Origin: Streptococcus pseudoporcinus LQ 940-04
GTDB taxonomy: Bacteria; Bacillota; Bacilli; Lactobacillales; Streptococcaceae
Direction of reading: 5' to 3'
Assembly (NCBI RefSeq): GCF_000188035.1
Contig: NZ_AEUY02000005.1
Coordinates: 434,001 to 498,000, forward strand
Length of the DNA: 64,000 nt
How positions within the stretch are numbered: position 1 is the stretch's first letter; each line of letters opens with the position of its first letter. The notes under the pieces are model-generated. The model had not been told where the DNA came from. It did no database searches and was given only the letters and a program-made list of their open reading frames with translations. Shown here in pieces: positions 26,465 through 34,229 of this stretch. Made by a program: the position numbers and the translations under genes.

Positions 26465-27736
26465 CTAGCCCCATTTAGGTTTACTGATTTTTATTTTGCT
26501 TTTTTCCATGATCAGTTTTTTTGACACATTTATCTGCTTTGCTAGTTTTTTATAAATTCTGTAGACATTGTTACCTAAATGATAGAGGTGCTGATTCGCA
26601 GATAAATTAAATTCTCCAATATATTCTTCAATAGTTGGTTTAAATGATAACTTAAACACGGATAAACCACCTTCAAGATTTCCTTCAACACCTCCCATAT
26701 TAGCCCAACTGAGCCCCTCTTGATGGCAGGTCTTGAAAATTTCTGTGTCTAAAAGGTATTGAGGGTAATAATGTTTAAACCGTTCATCCATACTAGCATA
26801 GAGTAATTCAATACCAGACGCAAAACGAATTCCTAATACACCTGCAATAATCAATTGGCTAGGACTATTTTCAGACAAAACTGTCAATTCATCAATTTGT
26901 TTGAGAACGGAAGCTTTTTGTTGTCCAAGTTCTTTTAAGCGATTCTTTTGATGTTCTGGTGTTTCTGCCAAAGCATTCTCTAGTTGCAGCAAGCGTTCAT
27001 TTTGCTTTGCCAGTTGCTTATCACTATTAATGGTTGCAAAGTGAAATTCTGCTTTATTCCCATAGATCGTTTTTATCTTTTCAAAGTAATCATAATTGCG
27101 TAAATGGATATTCTTTCGTTGCTCTGTCCGAACCACTAGCTCCGAAAAAAGTTTGACTTCTTCTTCGGAACCTTTAATAATTTCAACTCCTTTTTTAGTT
27201 GCCGTCTTGGTCAAGCGGTTGACATGTTTTTGATAATCCTTGAAAGAATCCTGACTTAAGTATTTATTAGCCTGGAAGCGAGGTTGGATAGTATCACTTA
27301 AATTTAAAGTTAACCCTGTCCATGAATAGCCTATCTTTTCAAAATCTTCAATCAGTTGCTGACAGTAGGCTGTTTGTTTAAGATCTTCCCTATCAAATAG
27401 AACATTAGGATCACATTTTAGTAATAGGTACTTTTCTTTACGAGCATAATTTTTTAACTCTTTAAAAACATCTTTTACTAACTCAGGATCCCCATAATCA
27501 ACTACGGGCCCTCTCGGTACATATGCAACTCTAATATTTTTAATAACTGTTTTAATGAGAACAGAGGCACAAGCTACTAATTTTTGATCACGGTAAAATG
27601 CAAGTTGATGGGATTGCCAATTACTTTTCACCTGGGACCAAGAACTCGTCTGTAAAAGGTTCCCATAAGGATGCTGCTCAACAAACAAATCAAATGCCGT
27701 CTTATCTCTTCCCACTTTTAATACTGATATAGACAA
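26465..27736 (-). CDS. FemAB/MurM-type peptidoglycan aminoacyltransferase
   Basis: FemAB-family enzyme of 423 residues that uses aminoacyl-tRNA to build the interpeptide branch on lipid II. Two GNAT-like subdomains are seen; the second is interrupted by a coiled coil (about 245-295, rich in Lys/Glu/Leu/Gln), the classic FemX/MurM insertion. Phrases such as VAYVPRGPVVDYGDPE and YYPQYLLDTEIFKTCH are typical. It could be MurM, MurN or FemX type; substrate is not determinable here. The gene is convergent with speB-spi, occupying the place where prsA sits in S. pyogenes. Confidence 0.85.
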   Translation of the reverse strand: MSISVLKVGRDKTAFDLFVEQHPYGNLLQTSSWSQVKSNWQSHQLAFYRDQKLVACASVLIKTVIKNIRVAYVPRGPVVDYGDPELVKDVFKELKNYARKEKYLLLKCDPNVLFDREDLKQTAYCQQLIEDFEKIGYSWTGLTLNLSDTIQPRFQANKYLSQDSFKDYQKHVNRLTKTATKKGVEIIKGSEEEVKLFSELVVRTEQRKNIHLRNYDYFEKIKTIYGNKAEFHFATINSDKQLAKQNERLLQLENALAETPEHQKNRLKELGQQKASVLKQIDELTVLSENSPSQLIIAGVLGIRFASGIELLYASMDERFKHYYPQYLLDTEIFKTCHQEGLSWANMGGVEGNLEGGLSVFKLSFKPTIEEYIGEFNLSANQHLYHLGNNVYRIYKKLAKQINVSKKLIMEKSKIKISKPKWG

Positions 27737-28045
27737 TTCAAAAGGTCTCCTTTATAGAAAATAGACATTTTCTTTTTTAATTATTATAACTTATCTTTTA
27801 TCCTTAAAGGATATTTTTTAACTAAAACGAGAAATAATGCCCGTTTTATGATTATAATGAGCTGCTCAACTCTTCCACAAAACAAGTGCTAAGAGGGACT
27901 GGGCTGTTAATGCCGCTACAAAAGGAGATGGCGGCCAGCTATTCTCTAAAATAAGCAAGCTAAATCTTTCAGGATGACCATTTCCTCTCTAAAAAAAGCA
28001 ACAACTAGTCCTAGGCTAAAGCCACATCTCAATAACCAAATCTCA
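27737..28045. other. Intergenic region, nothing certain
   Basis: A 309-base gap between the aminoacyltransferase gene and the histidine kinase stop. A weak AAAACG / CGTTTT hairpin at about 27822-27846 may terminate the kinase transcript. No ORF is supported. Confidence 0.4.
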
Positions 28046-29074
28046 CTAAACTGGCAAGAATACAGAAAAGGAGCTCCCTTTTCCAAACTGACTCTCAACA
28101 GAAATATCTCCACCCAGTTGATGAGCTAGTTGCTTAGCAATATAGAGTCCCAGTCCATGACCTCCCGTTTTCATATTGCGAGACATTTCGACACGATACA
28201 AACGTTTAAAAATCAAGGGCAAATCTGCCTCCTTAATTCCCTGTCCTTGATCAATGACATCAATTCGAACCATTTGATCTTGGCGATAGGCTTTAATAGT
28301 CAAAGCCGTATCAACCTCTGAATACTTAATGGCATTGCTGACTAAATTCAACATAATACGAGACAAAGCCTCATATTGACTTTTTATTTTTACGACCTCA
28401 GGTGCTACTTCGATATTGACCGTACGATTTTCCCGCTCTAAGGTTAATTGAAACTCTGACAAAATCTCAATAAGTAATTTTTCAATGTAGATAACTTGTG
28501 AAGTCTGTTTAACTTCCTGCCTCTGATCATTTAAGCTAACCACGTGTAACTCTTCCACTAATTGATTTAGGCGATTCGTTTGTCGTGAAATAGTATTCAG
28601 ATAGTCTTTTTCCTCTTCTTTTGGGATAACACCATCTAATATGCCTTCCACAGTAGCTTGAATGGAAGTCAGCGGTGTTTTAATATCATGTGACAGCTGA
28701 GCAATCATCATTGATTTCTCACGCTCACTCTCATTCAATGATTCAAAACTAGCTTCTAACTCTGAAGACATCTGATTAAAAGTTGCTTCTAGATCTTTAA
28801 ATTCTAAAGGAGACTTGATAAGATGATCACGATCAAATTTCTTTTGCGAGATGGCTTGCATCTTTTCCTTTAATTTTTTTAAAGATGAAAAAACATTTGT
28901 TAAAAGCAACATATTCACAATTCCCCCTGCTAAGGAGGCAATCACTGCTATTAATAAGATATATGAAATGTCCTTGGTTGTGATAAGCATTTGCTTTAAA
29001 CCAATAATTAAACCAGCAATAGTAATCAACATAGATACTAAATAGCCGATGACAATATATGTTCTTAGTCTCAT
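28046..29074 (-). CDS. Sensor histidine kinase, SptS-like
   Basis: Membrane sensor kinase of 342 residues. Two membrane helices (about 7-27 and 36-60) with a very short outside loop, a HAMP-like linker, then HisKA with phosphoacceptor His129 in SHDIKTP, and a complete HATPase domain with DxGxG and GHGLGL. The small loop suggests it senses the membrane or an intramembrane signal. It follows the response regulator gene directly. Resembles the SptRS system of S. pyogenes (saliva persistence) by recollection. Confidence 0.85.
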   Translation of the reverse strand: MRLRTYIVIGYLVSMLITIAGLIIGLKQMLITTKDISYILLIAVIASLAGGIVNMLLLTNVFSSLKKLKEKMQAISQKKFDRDHLIKSPLEFKDLEATFNQMSSELEASFESLNESEREKSMMIAQLSHDIKTPLTSIQATVEGILDGVIPKEEEKDYLNTISRQTNRLNQLVEELHVVSLNDQRQEVKQTSQVIYIEKLLIEILSEFQLTLERENRTVNIEVAPEVVKIKSQYEALSRIMLNLVSNAIKYSEVDTALTIKAYRQDQMVRIDVIDQGQGIKEADLPLIFKRLYRVEMSRNMKTGGHGLGLYIAKQLAHQLGGDISVESQFGKGSSFSVFLPV

Positions 29075-29075
29075 C

Positions 29076-29762
29076 TTACCCCTCTAACTTGTATCCTAGC
29101 CCCCAGACGGTTTTAATAGTGGGGGTCTGATCCGTGCTATATTTTGCTAAGTCGTTGCGTAGAGAATGAATGTGTACATTCAAGGTATTGGTATCATCCA
29201 AGTATTCTTCTCCCCACACCTGCTCGTAAAGTTCTGTTTTTGAGAAAACATGGTTCGAATGATTAGCTAAAATCCACAATAAATCAAAAGCCTTGTTGGT
29301 TAGATTAAGATTCTGATTTGCAATCTTGACTACCCGTGTACTCTGGTCTATCACCAGATCTCCAATAACCAAGCACTGGGATTCATTGGTCTTTCCGTAA
29401 ATCCGATTAAGAATATTTTTGACCCGTAATACAAGTTCTCGTGGACTAAAAGGTTTGGAAATAAAGTCATCTGCCCCTAAGCTCAATGAATAAATTTTAT
29501 CTGGTTCCGATACCTTAGCGGTAATAAAAAGAAAAGGTTGATTAGGTTTTGCAAGCAAAACTTCCCCAATGAAATCATAACCATCCATATTTGGCATCAT
29601 GATATCACTAATAATTAAATCATACTGATATTGGTTAAATTTAGCCAATGCTTGAGCACCATCACCTGCAACAGTAACTTGGTAGCCAGCCTGTTGTAAA
29701 TAGCGCTTATTAATATCAGTGATGGATACCTCATCATCAACTAGTAATATCTTGTAGGTCAT
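29076..29762 (-). CDS. OmpR-family response regulator, SptR-like
   Basis: DNA-binding response regulator of 228 residues. Receiver domain 1-120 with Asp53 (LIISDIMMP) and Lys in ISKPFSP; winged-helix effector from about 135 (VWGLGYKLEG end). I chose the ATG at 29762, preceded by AAGGAGAA, over an upstream in-frame ATG. It overlaps functionally with the kinase gene one base downstream. Immediately upstream of its ribosome binding site is a strong hairpin, so expression may depend on readthrough from the small secreted repeat-protein gene. Confidence 0.88.
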   Translation of the reverse strand: MTYKILLVDDEVSITDINKRYLQQAGYQVTVAGDGAQALAKFNQYQYDLIISDIMMPNMDGYDFIGEVLLAKPNQPFLFITAKVSEPDKIYSLSLGADDFISKPFSPRELVLRVKNILNRIYGKTNESQCLVIGDLVIDQSTRVVKIANQNLNLTNKAFDLLWILANHSNHVFSKTELYEQVWGEEYLDDTNTLNVHIHSLRNDLAKYSTDQTPTIKTVWGLGYKLEG

Positions 29763-29777
29763 AAATTCTCCTTGATT

Positions 29778-29823
29778 AAAAAAGTTAGTGTTATACTTTT
29801 TCCAGTATAACACTAACTTTTAT
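29778..29823 (-). terminator. Hairpin directly upstream of the sptR-like ribosome binding site
   Basis: Perfect 18-bp stem (arms AAGTTAGTGTTATACT and AGTATAACACTAACTT) with a 6-base loop, then a T-run on the minus strand. The run ends about 8 bases before the response regulator's ribosome binding site. It reads as terminator of the upstream secreted-protein gene and possible attenuator of the two-component operon. Confidence 0.75.
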
Positions 29824-29916
29824 TTGAGCCAAATATCCCTTTAAATGAACCTATCAATTCAGTAAGAACTAAATGAGTCCATGAGAGTATTACTCCTTAA
29901 TCCTAATCTTAGTTAC

Positions 29917-30357
29917 TTAATAATCTTTTGGATAAGTAACGCTTGAATTTTGGTTAAGAATACCGTAAAGTGAACCTCTGATATATTTTGGTAACTTAAG
30001 TGTTTTTGCACGTTCATAGATTTCGTCATCTGTTAAACGTTTTGTTTCTTTAGGTGTTTCTGGTTGTGTCACATTATCCTCATCTTTTGGATAAGTAACG
30101 CTTGAATTTTGGTTAAGAATGCCATAGAGTGAACCGCTGATATATTTTGGCAACTTAAGTGTTTTTGCACGCTCATAGATTTCGTCATCTGTTAAGCGCT
30201 GTGACGCTTTGTAAGTATTCCCAGAATGTGTAGCTGCTGAAACAGATGGAGCTGAGCCAAGGGCTACAAATACACCTCCGGCGAATAGAGCTGATACAAG
30301 CCCAACTTTCAAAGTGTTAGTTGCTAAGACTGGAGTTACATGTTTGTTCTTTTTCAT
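29917..30357 (-). CDS. Small secreted protein with two tandem repeats
   Basis: Not recognised. The product has 146 residues: a signal peptide of about 42 residues (VGLVSALFAGGVFVALGSAP, then VSAA), then two copies of a roughly 40-residue repeat beginning RLTDDEIYERAKTLKLPKYI and ending SSVTYPKD, joined by an acidic Pro-rich linker. The two nucleotide copies (from 29923 and 30082) repeat with a 159-base period and few differences, so the duplication is recent or kept homogeneous. There is no LPxTG or lipobox. Its gene is directly upstream of the SptRS-like genes and shares their direction. Confidence 0.75.
   Translation of the reverse strand: MKKNKHVTPVLATNTLKVGLVSALFAGGVFVALGSAPSVSAATHSGNTYKASQRLTDDEIYERAKTLKLPKYISGSLYGILNQNSSVTYPKDEDNVTQPETPKETKRLTDDEIYERAKTLKLPKYIRGSLYGILNQNSSVTYPKDY
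29923..30200. repeat. Tandem 159-bp repeat within the secreted protein gene
   Basis: Two near-identical copies of about 118 bases separated by a linker, period 159 bases (53 codons). They differ mainly at third positions. Such repeats can change copy number by slippage or recombination. Confidence 0.8.
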
Positions 30358-30692
30358 TTTAAAGACCTCTTTCTTTTGGGTTATTTATTTTATGAATTAA
30401 GTATAGCAGTCAAAACTAAAGTAACCTTAAGTTAATTATAAAATAATTCTTAAGTCATCCTTAGGAAAACATAAACTCCCTACACATTAGGATATACTGA
30501 GGATCTTACAGACAAAAAAATCTAAGATTAAGACAGACCCCCCCTCCTAGTTTCTAGCCTATTGATTCCACCAAAAGAGCCGAATCCGGAATAATAAATC
30601 CCCTTTCTTCTGCGCCCCATTTCAAAAATGAGACTCTCAGCTCCCACCGTGCTATAATTTAATTAATTAAGAAGATTAGGGAGGAAATCATT
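30358..30692. other. Divergent intergenic region
   Basis: A 335-base region between the secreted repeat protein and the oxidoreductase. Near 30421-30465 there are three spaced copies of CTTAAG or CTTAGG at roughly helical spacing (ACCTTAAG, TTCTTAAG, TCCTTAGG), possible direct repeats for an OmpR-type regulator. The right end has GGGAGG for the oxidoreductase. Confidence 0.45.
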
Positions 30693-32015
30693 ATGCTAAC
30701 ATATGATGTTATTGTTATCGGCTTTGGAAAAGCAGGTAAAACACTTGCTTCAAAATTTGGAGCTCAGGGTAAAAAAGTCGCTATAATTGAAAAAGATGAC
30801 ACAATGTATGGAGGGACATGTATCAATATAGGATGTATCCCTACTAAAGTACTGATTCATTCTATTGAAACACATCATGGATTTGATGAAGCCATAGCAG
30901 AGAAAAATGCTGTCGTTAGTCGTTTAAGAGCTAAAAACTTTAAAATGCTTGATGATATCAAAACAGTTGATGTTTTTAATGCCGACGCTACCTTTAGCTC
31001 TAATAAAGTGATTAAAATAAGATCAGCTAATGGGGACAGTCAAGAACTGACTGCTGAGATTATTATCATTAATACCGGATCAGTCATAAATACCTTACCA
31101 ATTAAAGGATTAACTGAATCAACTAATGTCTATGACTCCACAAGTATTCAAAACCTTAAAACCCAGCCCAAGACTTTAGGAATTATTGGTGGGGGCAATA
31201 TTGGTCTTGAGTTTGCGAGTCTATTTAGTCAAATGGGAACGCACGTCAGTATTTTTGATCCACAAGAACGTATCCTTGCTAGAGAAGAAGAATTTGTTTC
31301 AACTAAAGTAGCCGAATACATGGCTAAAAATGGGGTGCAATTTGAATTACAATCCCATATTTCTGAAGTAAAAAATGACGGTAATCATGTGATCCTGGTA
31401 ACTGAAAATGGGGAGTATGAGTTTGATGCTGTTCTCCATGCAACAGGTCGAAAACCAAACATTACCGGCCTTGGTATTGAACATACCGATATTAAACTGA
31501 CAGAACGTGGCGCAATTCAGGTAGATGAGTTCTTACAAACGTCCGTTCCTAAGGTTTTCGCTGTTGGTGATGTCAACGGTGGCTTACAATTTACTTATAT
31601 TTCCTTAGATGATTCACGCATTGTTTGGAATTATTTAAAGGGCAATAGTGATTATTCAACAAAAAAACGTCATCATGTCCCTTACACCATCTTTTTAAAC
31701 CCACCTTTATCTCGTGTGGGCATCGACGAAACACAAGCTAAAGAACAAGGAGTGAACTACCAATCAAATACTTTAATGGTAGCTAATATGCCTAGAGCTC
31801 ATGTTAACAGTGACCTAAGGGGCTTCTTTAAGGTAATCGTTGATGCAGATTCTCACCTGATACTAGGCGCAACCCTACTAAGTGCAGAATCCCCAGAGTT
31901 GATAAATCTCATCAAAATGGCCATGGATAATAAGATTCCATATACCTACTTGCAAAACCAAATTTTTACACATCCAACTATGGCTGAAAACCTCAATGAT
32001 CTCTTTCATTTTTAA
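30693..32015 (+). CDS. Flavoprotein disulfide reductase, putative hypothiocyanous acid reductase
   Basis: FAD-dependent pyridine nucleotide-disulfide oxidoreductase of 440 residues. FAD site GFGKAG (10-15), redox pair Cys43/Cys48 in GGTCINIGC, NAD(P)H site GGGNIGLEF near residue 164, and a dimerisation domain from about 325. Closest by eye to the RclA/Har branch, which in S. pneumoniae reduces host hypothiocyanous acid, rather than to glutathione or lipoamide reductases. Start has GGGAGG upstream and a terminator follows. The substrate is inferred from the subfamily. Confidence 0.8.
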   Translation: MLTYDVIVIGFGKAGKTLASKFGAQGKKVAIIEKDDTMYGGTCINIGCIPTKVLIHSIETHHGFDEAIAEKNAVVSRLRAKNFKMLDDIKTVDVFNADATFSSNKVIKIRSANGDSQELTAEIIIINTGSVINTLPIKGLTESTNVYDSTSIQNLKTQPKTLGIIGGGNIGLEFASLFSQMGTHVSIFDPQERILAREEEFVSTKVAEYMAKNGVQFELQSHISEVKNDGNHVILVTENGEYEFDAVLHATGRKPNITGLGIEHTDIKLTERGAIQVDEFLQTSVPKVFAVGDVNGGLQFTYISLDDSRIVWNYLKGNSDYSTKKRHHVPYTIFLNPPLSRVGIDETQAKEQGVNYQSNTLMVANMPRAHVNSDLRGFFKVIVDADSHLILGATLLSAESPELINLIKMAMDNKIPYTYLQNQIFTHPTMAENLNDLFHF

Positions 32016-32336
32016 TAGGACCTAGGCCTACCCCAAAAATCATTCTTATTGAGTCATATTTCGGGTTGAAGGGAAGGCCAATTTCAGGCAATGACCTTCA
32101 CCCTTTTGTCAGTCTTTACGAAAGAACTCTTAGAAACTACCCTAATCAAGATTTCTAAGGTTTTTTCTTTTTCAATCAAGTCTAATAGTGCCAGTTTCCC
32201 TACTGTTTAAATGCTGCTTTTTTGATTTCTTGAAAAGTAAAAAGATTAAATATTGAATATTTTTTATTTTTGAGTTAAAATTAAGTATCCTTAATATACT
32301 TATTAGGTCTACTATTTTAGGAAGGTTTACTCCGCT
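32016..32336. other. Intergenic region between the oxidoreductase and mntH
   Basis: 321 bases: the terminator at 32129-32166, then an AT-rich mntH promoter region (TATACT-like at about 32295). GGAAGG ahead of the ATG serves mntH. A manganese or iron regulator site was looked for and not found with confidence. Confidence 0.4.
32129..32166 (+). terminator. Terminator of the oxidoreductase gene
   Basis: CTTAGAAA / TTTCTAAG stem with a loop of about 16 bases and a strong T-run. Confidence 0.6.
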
Positions 32337-33914
32337 ATGACTTCACCAAATGATGATAAAATATCAAAACCTCGTTTAATCAACTATGCCAATGGTCCTT
32401 CATTAGAAGAAATAAATGGAACCGTTGATGTTCCAAAAGGAATGGGCTTTTTTAAAACTCTGCTTGCCTATTCAGGACCAGGGGCTCTTGTCGCTGTCGG
32501 CTATATGGATCCCGGAAATTGGTCTACGTCAATAACCGGCGGACAAAATTTTCACTATTTACTCATTTCAATTATCTTAATGTCCAGCTTAATTGCCATG
32601 CTTTTACAGTACATGTCTGCTAAGCTAGGCATCGTTTCACAAATGGATCTTGCTCAAGCCATCAGAGCTCGAACTAGCAAACAATTAGGCATTTTATTAT
32701 GGGTACTAACAGAACTAGCCATTATGGCAACAGATATCGCTGAGGTAATCGGTGGAGCTGTCGCCCTATATCTTTTATTTCATATCCCACTGGCAGTTGC
32801 TGTTTTTATCACAGTATTTGATGTCTTACTTTTGTTATTGTTAACCAAAATTGGCTTTAGAAAGATTGAAGCTTTGGTCCTTGCTTTAATTTTAGTTATA
32901 TTTTTTGTATTTGCTTATCAAGTAGCCCTTTCCCACCCTCTATGGACCGACATCATTAAAGGAATTGTACCTAGCGCTGATGCCTTTTCAACAAGCCATA
33001 GCGTTAATGGACAGACCCCGCTTTCTGGTGCCCTTGGTATAATTGGGGCAACGGTTATGCCACACAACTTATATTTACACTCTTCAATTGTTCAAAGCCG
33101 AAAACTTGATCATCGCAATAAAGATGATATTGCCAGAGCAATTCAATTTTCTACTTTAGATTCCAATATTCAATTAACTGTTGCTTTTTTTGTTAATTCC
33201 TTGCTCCTAATCATGGGCGTTGCTGTCTTTAAAACCGGAAGCGTCGCTGATCCCTCTTTCTTTGGATTGTTTGAAGCCCTTTCTAACCCTAGTATTATGA
33301 GCAACTCTGTTTTAGCACATGTTGCTAGTTCTGGTATCTTGTCCTTACTATTTGCGATAGCTCTTTTAGCTTCTGGGCAAAATGCTACCATAACTGGTAC
33401 ATTAACAGGCCAAATCATCATGGAAGGCTTCATTCATATGAGAGTTCCTATCTGGCTTCGACGCATAGTTACTCGTCTTATATCTGTTATTCCTGTCATG
33501 ATTTGTGTTTTAATAACTAGTGGTAAAAGCACGGTAGAAGAACACATAGCCATTAACAACTTAATGAATAACTCCCAAGTCTTCTTAGCATTTGCACTTC
33601 CCTTTTCAATGCTTCCCCTCCTCATTTTCACTGATAGTAAGGTCGAAATGAAAGAAGAGTTCAAAAACACTTGGATCATTAAACTACTTGGTTGGACCTC
33701 AGTTATTGGTTTGATTTACCTTAATATGAAGGGATTACCAGAACAAATCGAAAGCTTCTGGGGCGACCATCCAACTCATGATCAACTAGTACTTGCTGAT
33801 CATATTGCTTCTATTCTTATCGTTTTGATTATACTTATTCTCATTTGGATGATCTACGAGCTATACAAAGGCTCTAAACACGCTAACCTAGCACAGGAAA
33901 GGATTGTCAATTAG
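32337..33914 (+). CDS. mntH: NRAMP manganese/iron transporter MntH
   Basis: Proton-coupled divalent metal importer of 525 residues with about 11 membrane helices. The metal-site motif DPGN is at 58-61 in GYMDPGNWST and the second motif MPHNLYLHSS lies in the sixth helix. An approximately 30-residue N-terminal cytoplasmic segment precedes the first helix. Convergent with the feo genes. Manganese is the likely main substrate in streptococci. Family certain. Confidence 0.93.
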   Translation: MTSPNDDKISKPRLINYANGPSLEEINGTVDVPKGMGFFKTLLAYSGPGALVAVGYMDPGNWSTSITGGQNFHYLLISIILMSSLIAMLLQYMSAKLGIVSQMDLAQAIRARTSKQLGILLWVLTELAIMATDIAEVIGGAVALYLLFHIPLAVAVFITVFDVLLLLLLTKIGFRKIEALVLALILVIFFVFAYQVALSHPLWTDIIKGIVPSADAFSTSHSVNGQTPLSGALGIIGATVMPHNLYLHSSIVQSRKLDHRNKDDIARAIQFSTLDSNIQLTVAFFVNSLLLIMGVAVFKTGSVADPSFFGLFEALSNPSIMSNSVLAHVASSGILSLLFAIALLASGQNATITGTLTGQIIMEGFIHMRVPIWLRRIVTRLISVIPVMICVLITSGKSTVEEHIAINNLMNNSQVFLAFALPFSMLPLLIFTDSKVEMKEEFKNTWIIKLLGWTSVIGLIYLNMKGLPEQIESFWGDHPTHDQLVLADHIASILIVLIILILIWMIYELYKGSKHANLAQERIVN

Positions 33915-33993
33915 AATAACCGCAACATCTACCCTCTACAAAGGAAAGTCCTCCAAAGAGACCCTTTCTCTGCCCTTCATCCATTCTTATACT

Positions 33994-34030
33994 AAAAAAG
34001 GTGAGCAGCCTATAAGCCGCTCACCTTTTT
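33994..34030. terminator. Bidirectional terminator between mntH and the feo operon
   Basis: AAAAAGGTGAGC / GCTCACCTTTTT stem, 12 bp, with A- and T-runs on either side. It serves both convergent transcripts. Confidence 0.85.
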
Positions 34031-34069
34031 CCTGTCCAATAGCACTAACCAGGATAAAAAGGGGTCCTC

Positions 34070-34213
34070 TTAAACACTTTTATCATCTTTTGTTTTACCT
34101 TTAACGGGACAAGAACAATTGCAATCATTACAAGAGCCTCTCTGTTTAAGATAACTAGAAATCCCTAGAATGACCCCACCTACAATGAGACTTGCAATAA
34201 TAAAGGTTGACAT
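34070..34213 (-). CDS. FeoB-associated Cys-rich small membrane protein
   Basis: A 47-residue protein, too short for usual gene calling. One membrane helix (about 3-20) is followed by a Cys cluster (CNDCNCSC, residues 28-35) and a charged tail. It is 16 bases downstream of feoB on the same strand, where many Firmicutes carry such a 'FeoC-like' protein (FeoB-associated Cys-rich family). Its ATG is preceded by GGAAGAAACT. Exact role is unknown; metal handling beside FeoB is likely. Confidence 0.8.
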   Translation of the reverse strand: MSTFIIASLIVGGVILGISSYLKQRGSCNDCNCSCPVKGKTKDDKSV

Positions 34214-34229
34214 AGTTTCTTCCTTTCCA

